DNA of 64,000 nucleotides, taken from NCBI GenBank assembly GCA_037043455.1, contig JAWPHD010011022.1, positions 1-64,000 of the forward strand. The letters are read 5' to 3'. The position numbers and the translations under genes were made by a program. Under the pieces are notes generated by a model. That model was not told the origin of the DNA. It searched no databases and saw only the letters and a program-made list of their open reading frames with translations. Shown one piece after another: positions 55,530 through 64,000 of this stretch. How positions within the stretch are numbered: the stretch's first letter is position 1; each line of letters begins with the position of its first letter. Source of the DNA: Cyrtodaria siliqua. Its lineage: Eukaryota; Mollusca; Bivalvia; Adapedonta; Hiatellidae.

Positions 55530-56575
55530 ATAGGAATGGTGCTATTGATGTCTAGTTGGTCCTAAGTAAAAATCAGGTTGGCCTAAAATTCATGATGGCA
55601 TGGCTAAAAATAGATTTTAAATACATTTATGTGGTGACTGCTTCTCTAAAACCATAAGTGGTGTCGGTTTGGTACCTTTACCAAAAAAACTTTACAGGAA
55701 TGTTGGGTTTTGATGTCCAGTTAGTCCCAAGTAAAAACCAGGTTGGCCGGAAATTCACGATGGCTGCCACAGCTTAAATACAAGTTTGTGCCAACTACTT
55801 CTCAAAAACCATAAGTGATATTGATTTGGAACCTTTGTGACCGGGATCCTTTTATTTATTATATTGATACTTCATATTAATCATATTTCATTAACCACTT
55901 GCTTGGCTGGGCCATGGGGAATTAGCCAAAAGCAAACACAAGTCACTATTTCCATTTAACATGTTGTTTATTTTCTATTCACTAATTTAATATTATATGT
56001 CCACATTGTAACTTTACTTTATATCAGAGTTCTACCCTTTTCTTCATATAACTGAAACCTTTCTTTCATAATTCCTAAACCGTCTTCTACATAGCTCAAA
56101 CCTTACTGACTATCAAAAACCCTATTCCAAAATCCCTCTCATTTCTAAGCACCATCCTCTTACAACTAGACACGCCCAAAATCATACATACAAAACCCTA
56201 CCATCCAATCAGATATTGATATTAACCTGTCTATAATCATTAAATAAAGATTATCCTAGGAGTCCAGCATCAACCTTAACAAAGTATTGCATTAATTAAT
56301 ACCTGCTGTATAATAGATAAGTGTGATTATTTTCACTTTGATGATCTAGAATGTAGCAAATTAAATCTAGAACCAGATTGTCACACACTGGGTTCAATGT
56401 ACCAACAATATTAAATATTACTTATCAAAATGATGGCCGCCAGTGGCCGTCTTATGGCGACTGCTTCTCTAAAAGTGTTGGTTATATTTCCATAAAATTT
56501 CACAGGTTCCCGTAGCTGATCTGGCTATCAAAATCTATCAGTAGAGCTTCAAGGTCATTGACCTCTTGTTTAAAA
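55530..56575 (-). mobile_element. Family 2 repeat array, part 2, with an insert
   Basis: Family 2 units at 55530-55840 and 56425-56572 (ending CATTGACCTCTTGTT). Between them (55841-56400) is AT-rich DNA bounded by GTGACCGGGATCC and GATTGTCACACACTGGG, possibly an inserted element with GTGAC/GTCAC ends. Confidence 0.6.
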
Positions 56576-56921
56576 AACAAGTTTGTAGACTACTTCTTGA
56601 AAACTATAAGTGATATTGACAAGGGACTTTTTCTAAAATGATCAGCATGACAAGGTTGTGGTACTTGTCAAAAATCATTTTGATTCGACATTAAACATGG
56701 CTGCCAGCGGCCATCTTTGTTTACATAGAGTTATATAGTAAAAACTTGAAGCGACTACTCCTCTGCAATTACTTCACAGAAATGTTGCTCTTGATGGGTA
56801 GTTGATCCTAGCAAAAATTTAGGTCCGCCGGAAATAGAAGTTGGCCACCATGGCTAAAAATACTTTTTTTTAAAACAAGTTTTTAGCGACTACTTCTTGA
56901 AAACTGTAAGTGATATTGATC

Positions 56922-57130
56922 ATTTGACCGAAACCTGCATTTGTACTATAAATGGACTGGTCCAAATTCAAAGAAAGGACAGTCCATTACACATTCATAG
57001 TGGGGCTAAGGATTAAGCCTCCTTTGTATTTTTGGCTCGGAAAAAGACTGAAACACACATTGTAGGATTTTAAGATTTTGTTTCCATTCTGATTTTCCAA
57101 ATATGACCACAGAGACAAGAGAACTCTACT
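56922..57130. repeat. 213-bp duplicated segment, copy B
   Basis: Sits inside a family 2 unit: host sequence AAGTGATATTGAT precedes it and TATGGGACTTTTCTAAAATG resumes shortly after. Near-identical to 55012-55224. Confidence 0.9.
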
Positions 57131-57404
57131 TCATAGAGTATGGGACTTTTCTAAAATGATCAGCATGACATGATGTAGGTACTTGTCGAAAATCATTTTG
57201 ATTCGACATTTAACATGGCTGAGCGGCCGACTTTGTTTACCTAGAGTTATATAGTAAAGACTTGCAGCGACTACTCCTCTGCAACTACTTCACGGATTTT
57301 CATGAAACTTCACAGGAATGTTGCTTTTGGTGTGTAGTTGATCCTAGCCAAATGTCAGGTCGGTCGGAAATTCAAGATGGCCACCACAGCTAAAAATAGA
57401 TTTT

Positions 57405-57615
57405 AAACAAGAAATATCACTGTAAGTGATAAATGCCCCCGAAGTGTCCTTTGACCTCTAAGTATGACCTTGACCTTGGAGCCATGGACCTGGATTTTGT
57501 GCACAACATGTCGTTTGGTTGTGGTGAGCACTTTAGCCAAGTTATTTGAAAATCCGTCCAGGCATGCAAAAGTTATTGACCAGACACGATTTGACCTTTG
57601 ACCGCTAAGTGTGAC
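57405..57615. repeat. TGACCTTGACC-type dispersed repeat
   Basis: CTTTGACCTCTAAGTATGAC, CTTGACCTTGGAG and later TTTGACCTTTGACCGCTAAG: a repeat style I associate with bivalve genomes, breaking the family 2 unit. Confidence 0.6.
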
Positions 57616-57823
57616 CTTGGTGTTGGTCCTTAAAATTAGTTTGATTCAACATTAAACATAGCTGCCAGCAGCTATCTTTGTTTACATAGAGTTATATAGT
57701 AAAAACTTGTAGCGACTACTCCTCTGAAACTACTTTACAAATTTTCATGGAACTTAACAGGAATGCCTATCTAGCTATCAAAACCTATCATTAGAGCTTC
57801 AAGGTCATTGACCTGTTGTTATT

Positions 57824-58282
57824 TTAACTCCTCTCTCTTTCTCAAAATAACAACAAAACAGGATATGTCAACATTTATCTACACCAGGAGTAAAACCACT
57901 CTAAACATAGATAGTTGCAAATTTTCATACAGAAGGCATGTCTTTTGTTGTGGTACACACTACAGGTCAGCAAAATGTCAGCAATGGGATGGCATAACTA
58001 TTCGGTTATAAATACTCAATTTGACAAAACATTAATTAAACACCTACACCAGAAAATAGGTCATAGAGCAGATATATACATAGGTAGCAGTATGACACTT
58101 TATTCAATCAGGTAATGCCTCAGATGTCAGGGATAACTCCAACATGCAATTGTCTCTTTATAGAGTAAGACAGGCACAGAGCTTTTTGCTTCTGAATATG
58201 GATAAGCTCTAAATTGAAATGGACAGGCCCTGAACTATTTCTGCTTGCTCAATATATGTATGCTAGCAGGGCTTTCCCTTTG
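57824..58282. other. Intergenic, nothing supported
   Basis: Overlapping short frames only. No repeat match within the window. Confidence 0.4.
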
Positions 58283-58289
58283 TTAGCTT

Positions 58290-58760
58290 GTCTGATCACA
58301 GATCAGCAGAGCTTGTTGTGCGACGTTCGTCTGTCCGTCCGTCCGTCAGTAAACTTTTTTTTGTGGTGACTACTCCTCTGAAACTACTTAATGGATTTTC
58401 ATGAAACTTCACTGGAATGCTGCTCTGGATGTCTAGTTGATCCTAGCAAAAAGTCAGGTCGGCCAGAAATTCAAGATGGCCGCCACGGCTAAAAATAGAT
58501 TTTAAAAATGCGATTTTGTGGCGACTACTTCTCAAAAACCGTATGTGATATTGATTTGGAACTTTTACCAAAAAGACTGGCACGATATGTAGACGATCCT
58601 AGCCAAAGTTCATTCTGATTGCATGTCAAACATGCCCACTAGCGGCCATCTTTGTTTACATAGAGTTATATTGGAAAACATTTTTGTGACTACTCCTCTG
58701 ACACTACTTGACAGATTTTAATGAAACTTCACAGGAATGTTGCTCTTGATAACAAGCTCC
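58290..58760 (-). mobile_element. Family 2 repeat, truncated copy with head
   Basis: Head CTGATCACAGATCAGCAGAG, CGTCCGTCCGTCAG, then one and a half units to 58750 (ACTTCACAGGAATGTTGCTC). Confidence 0.75.
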
Positions 58761-59165
58761 AGTGCCCCAGATAACTTTTGACCTAATAGGGTATTTCACT
58801 CATCTAATTAAAATTAATTGAGTGAAAATCAAATTCTAAAAAAAAGTGAGTGAAATTTAAACTTCAACAGAAGATGCAATTAAGGCATTTTTCAGTGCGA
58901 ACCTCATTAACTTCCAACCACGGAAAAGCTTGTTTCCGAGACGGTAACCTTGTTACCATCGTGGAGCTTATTTACCGGGTTTTTCGATTCAACCCGTCAA
59001 ACTGCATTAGAGACGATATCCTCGATTATCGTCTTTACAAAATTCTCCATATTTGGCATGAAAAAGCTCAGAATTGAGCTATTTGGTACTACGTTGTTTT
59101 TTTTCCTGCCACGCGACGACATTTTAGCGGGTGATTTATCCCGAAAACACTTGAATTTTATTTAT
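58761..59165. other. Intergenic, unassigned
   Basis: Contains TATTTCACTCATCTAATTAA and a partial inversion TTAATTGAGTGAAAAT (58793-58830). Overlapping open frames at 58850-59171 have no recognised domain. Confidence 0.4.
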
Positions 59166-59534
59166 GGTTAGTGGTAAAAGCCGGTTGATTCTGTGGAATC
59201 TGCTGGGACGTTAGGACGATTGTAGCAAGCCTTCTGTTAATGCTTCTAAATGAATGGAAATTGTCAAAGATGATAAAACACTTTGAATAAATTAAAAACA
59301 GTTTAAATAAAACAAAGCATAACCAATTTTATAGAAACAAGAACGCCAGGATTTAAATTTATAAATGTCAAATTGTCTCGGATGTAGATTGTGTTTGATC
59401 TAAGTGGTCTAACTGAACGAAATTAGAATAAAATCCGATTATTTTATTCTCTTTTCGGTATAAAACCCCATAAAAGTCGTCCTCCCATAGCACAACCTCG
59501 GCATATGAAAAATGCCCGGCTTTTACCACTAACC
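59166..59534. mobile_element. MITE with GGTTAGTGGTAAAAGCCGG ends
   Basis: Perfect 19-bp inverted ends (59166-59184 and 59516-59534). 369 bp, no coding. The target duplication is not clear. Confidence 0.85.
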
Positions 59535-59705
59535 TAATGAACTCGGAAAGCGCCCAGAAAACTCAGACGATGCAAATAATAGTCTGGTTTAGTATCGGTT
59601 TATACTGCTCAGTGCGAGTTTTAACTGGTTGATTTTACCGATGAAACACGTGGAGACGGTCAATTTTTTTTACTGGGTGTTTACATTTTAAACTTATACG
59701 CCTGT

Positions 59706-60371
59706 AAGGCCACAAAAAATTAATTACCTGGTTCTCAGGCCACTTTTTCTGAGAAGAGATGCGGGCGGGCGCATTTTTTTTTTACAATTTTACAGTGGTC
59801 AACAGACACGCGGGCGATTTTTTTTTTATCCAAACGTTTAATTCCAATACATGTATTGATGCAAAATATCTCGAAATACATGTGCAATAACCAGTTGGAT
59901 CAGCTCATCTCTATTGTCGATCATTACCTTATCATTTCTTCCCGACTTATGCTTCTTTCAATCACAATAAGTCCGTATATTTGTATTAGATCACGCATGA
60001 ACTATTGCATGTTGTTGTGAGACTTTGTCGATTAGACGCTTGAATAAATCGCCTGTTCTGTAGCACCTACTAATTCCAAGCGTCTCAAGCGTCGGACTCC
60101 TAGATTGGTACCCGTACCGACTGCAACACTCACAAGCTAGCGAGCAGAGCGGCAGATAGTCGGTCGCGCACCAGTCTACCTACAAGGGGATTCCCCTGAG
60201 GTAGTTGCATGTAAAAACCGGAACGAACTTGGATGCGGAACTTTTTTTTCGAAATTTCGGTAGCGCATTTCCAATTTTTATTTTATTACTTTTGAGATAA
60301 AATCGGCCATGCGGCACCAAAAAAGGACATGCGGCGGGCCTGAGAACCAGGTAATTAATTTTTTATGGCCT
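59706..60371. mobile_element. Inverted-end element with AATTAATTACCTGGTTCTCA arms
   Basis: Left AAGGCCACAAAAAATTAATT then ACCTGGTTCTCAGGCC; the right end is its complement (GGCCTGAGAACCAGGTAATT then AATTTTTTATGGCCTA). About 666 bp; the flanking TA is ambiguous. The interior has GC-rich CGGGCGGGCG and CGCGGGCG next to T runs. Confidence 0.82.
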
Positions 60372-60479
60372 AAATGAAAAGTTTTGAGTGAAAGGTAAAT
60401 AGCTTGCATATCCAGTATGCATGTCCAGATAAATAATAATAATATATATAAGCTGCTTATCTGGGACACTGAAGCTCAA

Positions 60480-60889
60480 AATGAAACTGTTATACCCTGT
60501 CCTTCATTTATATATACTGACCGTCAGTAAAAACACACCAGTAGATTATATGGGTGTTACATTTTATTGCTAAAGTACTTAATAATAATAAGCGCATATT
60601 TTTTTAATTGAAGCATAGTAATTAACAATTGCAAACACTGCTTGTCTCAAAATTCCTAATCATGATGTATAATGTTCAATTAAAGTCAGACAGGTAGAAA
60701 ACAAAAGTCACTCTCTTAGTACATGTATGTCCAACCGTTTTACCATTCCGCGGAATTCCTCTCGACATCACGTTATTCCAGCAAGATAACACCAGGCCAC
60801 ACACATCTAGAGTTACAAGTGACATCATCCCTCATAGTGTTACTGTCACATAGGATTAGTTAGTGGATGTGAGGTTTTAATTTAACATT
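60480..60889. other. Intergenic, nothing supported
   Basis: No gene or repeat recognised. The phrase CCGCGGAATTCCTCTCGACA through CAGCAAGATAACACCAGGCC (60747-60800) hints at a Tc1/mariner transposase remnant (QQDNARPH-like), far too short to call firmly. Confidence 0.4.
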
Positions 60890-61200
60890 ATTATACCCCC
60901 ATCTGTAGTTGGGGTATACTGGATTCGGTTTGTCAGTCCGTACGCAATGTTGTCCGATCAATAACTTTTGTTAGGAATGAGGTATTGCGATGAAACTTGC
61001 AGGGTAGGTAGCTTATATGGAAATGAAGCTTGGGATTGCATTTGGGGTCAAGGTCACTGTTACTAAAAATAGAAAAACAGTTTCTGCTCAATAACTTTTG
61101 TTAGGAATGACATATTGCGATGAAACTTGCTGGGTAGGTACACGTATTTGGAAAGGAAGCTTGGGATTGCATTTGGGGTCACTGGGGTCAAGGTCAAGAG
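60890..61200. repeat. TATACCCC-type dispersed repeat with internal duplication
   Basis: Starts ATACCCCCATCTGTAGTTGG then GGTAT. A ~120-bp unit (CAATAACTTTTGTTAGGAAT, GATGAAACTTGC.GGGTAGG, AAGCTTGGGATTGCATTTGG then GGTCA) is present twice (60959 and 61080). Confidence 0.75.
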
Positions 61201-61339
61201 TGTTCTTCCCCATATAGTAAAAGCCTTGAGCAGGGTGGGTGGGGGGGCTGTATTTGTTAGCCATTGGCTTACAGTTCTAGTTTATTTTACATCGATTATG
61301 GAACAGGCTAACACAGCTTATGCAAATCTCACTCTCAAT

Positions 61340-61440
61340 GGGCACAGTTGACAGCGTTCCGTGTCCTCGATGCGGGAGGAAGCCAGAGAACCCTGGGAAA
61401 ACCCATGTGTCCAATAGGGTGAGGTTTAAATTTGGGTGTA
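61340..61440. mobile_element. SINE body fragment (V-type domain-like)
   Basis: GCGGGAGGAAGCCAGAGAAC then CCTGGGAAAACCCA resembles a central domain seen in bivalve SINEs. No head or tail found. Confidence 0.4.
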
Positions 61441-62459
61441 GATACAGTTTGAATTATGTGAAACTGATGCCAACTGATGCCTGCCACAAACTGCTGGAGT
61501 TGGTAAATTAAAAACAAAACACTACATCTAGAACAAAGGTGCTGTGAGCTAAGGGATGGTATCTCAAATATCTGTACTTTCTTTGCCATGCACACATCAT
61601 AATTATGCAACCACTGTGTCAAATATGAACACTCTTGGTCAACTGGCATAGAAGAAACAATAAGAATGCCATGAAACTTGAGCTAGGTCACATTGACCTT
61701 CAGTTACATGTAGGTCACACTGACCTTGAGTTTTGACTAGAGGGTGACGGACCCAATCCTGAAAAATTACTTTCCATGGCATTGAAGCTCACAAAGTTAC
61801 TTACTTTTTCTTTATATATAATTTTACAGTTTTGACAGGTGTTTTATGTAAGTGTATCTATCATAGCCTTTTATAATATTGCTAATGTCACTGAGGATAT
61901 TTTGGGTGACACAAACAGTCAGACTGCATGTTATAAAAACTGTTCTGTATGGTGATCTTTCTTTCCTGTCTTAAAATAGTGTTTATATATTACCTGATCA
62001 GACATTGCCAAATATGGATTTGTTCTGACAAAAACATTTGAACTGTAGCAGATATGTGATTATGTCACATCCCACACAGTTTTAAAGTTTGCATATTAAA
62101 ATGTGTCGGTATGGACATGTACCGTTATTAATTACCTGTTTTATGTCTTCGTTATGATAATTAAAGTGGGATATCATATTTAAGCCTGCGCCTGGAGTGA
62201 TGTGTTCATAAACATTACACTGACGATTGTTTCCTACCAGGTAACGATTGACAGGATGCCTCCAAGGTAATTGATTTACATCTTGCCGTACATTAATGAT
62301 GTGCTCAAGCCTATAAAGTTAAGATAATATACTGAACGTATTGAATGTGACACAATTTGTTTATTTGTTTGTAAACAGGGACTAAAATTATTTGCTATTA
62401 ATTTCAACTGCGGTAATACTGAAGTTCTGTAAAGATGTACCATCTCAAAAGGTTGCATT
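61441..62459. other. Intergenic, little structure
   Basis: Short GGTCACA.TGACCTT repeats at 61685-61730; otherwise nothing. Confidence 0.4.
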
Positions 62460-62463
62460 TTAA

Positions 62464-62997
62464 AGGGTCACATGGCAATCTTGAAGGTTTTATCAACTTC
62501 ATGCAAGCATTAAATTTAGAGTCTCAATTTATTAATTCACTATCATTTTTGATTTTAAACCTGTTTGCATATAATATACTGAACCAAACAGCTAGTGCAC
62601 CAGTAGACAATACCTTTATTATCTCAATAATAACAATCAAAACAAATTTCATTCTAAACGAGATAAATATCTTGTCAATATAAACGACTATAAATTTAAT
62701 ACTCCATCAGTACCAGTCGGCATATAATAAGTTCATACATTAAAGGTATTGTCTACTGGTGCATTAGGTGTTTGGTTCAGTATATATTTAAATACAATTT
62801 TTCAACTTTTCTTCGTTATTCTACCATAGGTTTGAATATAATTTTGGTGAAATGTATTCAACAGTTAGTAATATGCAAAAACAATTTGCTTTATACTATT
62901 CTTGTAATAAATAATAATGATTGAAAAAAGCAATTTTTGTAGAGAACCTAACGGGACACTGCCAGTTTTACAAAAATCAAGATTGCTGTGTGTCCCT
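62464..62997. mobile_element. TTAA-inserting MITE, family AGGGACACACGG, copy 2
   Basis: Ends AGGGTCACATGGCAATCTTG and, from the other side, AGGGACACACAGCAATCTTG, flanked by TTAA at 62460-62463 and 62998-63001. Longer than copy 1 because of a nested 202-bp MITE at 62579-62780. Confidence 0.87.
62579..62780. mobile_element. TA-inserting palindromic MITE nested in TTAA MITE
   Basis: Ends CTGAACCAAACAGCTAGTGC, continuing ACCAGTAGACAATACCTTTA, and an inverted partner (CTGAACCAAACACCTAATGC). TA on both sides (62577-62578, 62781-62782). Copy 1 of the host MITE (33175-33200) shows the empty site. Confidence 0.88.
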
Positions 62998-63274
62998 TTA
63001 AAATTGACCTGATTGAAAACGTGTTTCTGAGAGTTTCTTTGTTATTCATTGTATGTATAACACTGGGGGTTATAAATATAAACCCGGTATCCGCACGATC
63101 GGCTACCAAAGGTGGAGGATGGGGGCATATAGAGTTAGGGTCGTCTGTTCTTTCCATCCTTTTGTCAGGCTTGTGTCACACTTTTTCAGTGGAATTTTTA
63201 AAAAAATTGTTCATGCCAGTTATGTCTCATTAAAAGAAGAGCATAATTTTGGAGTGATCACATTTTTGAGAGGA

Positions 63275-63521
63275 TAGCGACTCAGTGGCCCTGGGATTAA
63301 CAGTTACATTGAAAACCATCTCGTCTCTCACCACTGCGGGATTGAATCCCACTGGGAACTCAGTTTGTAAGTGAGAAAGTGTTGATTTTTGCAGATGGCA
63401 GGAGGTGTAAAGTATTGGTTCTATCCAGGAAAAGTGGGTGGTCTGCCTCCACCACAAAAAGCGACTGTCATATATAACGCATATATAACCTTGCATGTGT
63501 TGAAAATGACGCAAAACACCC
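63275..63521 (+). mobile_element. tRNA-derived SINE, third family
   Basis: A-box-like ACTCAGTGGCC, B-box region CACCACTGCGGGATTGAATC, body GAAAGTGTTGATTTTTGCAG and CTGCCTCCACCAC, tail ATATAACCTTGCATGTGTTG then AAAATGACGCAAAACACC. Its landmarks recur at 3300 and 52086. Confidence 0.6.
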
Positions 63522-63624
63522 TACAAACTTGTTTTTGAGGGGTCATCTGTGTCCGTGGATACATTTCTAGTTCTTAATTGTTCTTCAATACTGTTTGAAT
63601 ATATCATTGGTGCAATATAAGCAG

Positions 63625-63810
63625 CATTTAATATGTAAAAACAGTTTGCTTTGAACTAGTCAAATAGACTAATAATAATTTATAAATATGCAATTTATGT
63701 AGCGGAACCATCAGCATTTAATATGCACAAACTGTGAGTTGGCTTTGACTAGTCAAATAAACTAATAATAATTTGTAAATAATATTATGCAAGTTATGTA
63801 GCGAAACTGA
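63625..63810. repeat. ~95-bp direct duplication
   Basis: GCATTTAATATG, TTTGA.CTAGTCAAATA, ACTAATAATAATTT and TTATGTAGCG.AAC occur twice in a row with minor indels. Confidence 0.8.
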
Positions 63811-64000
63811 ACTAAATATTTACTGTAGAAAATGTAGTCACTTTCATTGCAGATTTATGTACATTGGTAATTCTAAACTTTCATTGTAAATATATAGAGG
63901 ATAATATAGAGGATATTTGTTGGTTTGGAGTGAATATAGGATTTATTTTCACCGAGAAGTGAGAAAACTAATATTTTCACGAGTGCTTTAGCAGTGAAAA
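63811..64000. other. Window end, nothing supported
   Basis: AT-rich sequence with a short ATATAGAGGATA duplication (63893-63916). Confidence 0.4.

Larger units (their letters stand above)
56576..57823 (-). mobile_element. Family 2 repeat array, part 3
   Basis: Units with CTTGAAAACTATAAGTGATA and GCGGCCATCTTTGTTTACAT, ending CATTGACCTGTTGTT at 57821. Interrupted by duplicated segment B (56922-57130) and by a TGACCTTGACC-type repeat (57405-57615). Confidence 0.7.

Noticed and set aside
55841..56400. DNA transposon between GTGACC and GATTGTCACA
   Set aside because: The possible inverted ends are only 5-6 bases; the target duplication could not be seen.
60747..60800. Tc1/mariner transposase remnant
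   Set aside because: Only a dozen or so codons resemble the family; too short to list as an element without a search.

Overview
This window is invertebrate nuclear DNA, most likely from a bivalve mollusc. It is AT-rich, has long introns with GT..AG borders, and carries dense short transposable elements. Three tRNA-derived SINE families with mollusc-type central domains are present, along with several repeat classes I associate with bivalve genomes. The species cannot be fixed from the sequence alone.

Positions 1-19600 hold one host gene on the + strand: the catalytic subunit of protein phosphatase 1, beta isoform (PPP1CB type). It has eight coding exons (80-131, 2438-2569, 2991-3221, 4839-4943, 7137-7208, 13051-13202, 18269-18403, 19288-19398). 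All splice phases agree and the product is 329 residues. Every metal-binding and catalytic motif is intact, and a perfect CRE-type palindrome lies 33 bases upstream of the ATG. The introns hold most of the recognisable mobile DNA of this half: hAT-like elements with 5-bp target duplications (introns 1 and 6), SINEs and a 40-bp minisatellite (intron 3), a palindromic MITE (intron 4), and two tail-to-tail copies of a bivalve-type repeat (intron 5).

From 19.6 to 64 kb I found no intact host gene. The region is a mosaic of transposable elements: palindromic MITEs with TA, TTAA or undetermined target sites; minisatellites; a pair of paralogous 330-bp blocks with weak coding character (26.5 and 31.2 kb); two dead LINE reverse transcriptase regions (34-36 and 36-39 kb); a 3.25-kb element with long inverted ends (40-43.2 kb); a double palindrome (44.1-44.8 kb); and a LINE 3' end (44.8-45.5 kb).

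The most interesting object is a 5.2-kb DNA transposon at 46844-52077. It has perfect 44-bp terminal inverted repeats and a minus-strand transposase gene in four exons. The splice junctions rebuild a HADNCPGQNKN core exactly across one intron, but stops, frameshifts and small tandem duplications have killed the reading frame. Beyond it, 52.6-58.8 kb is mostly one repeat family, the remainder of the window MITEs and SINEs.

All calls come from reading the sequence by eye. Family names for transposable elements are provisional; boundaries marked by target duplications are more reliable than the others.
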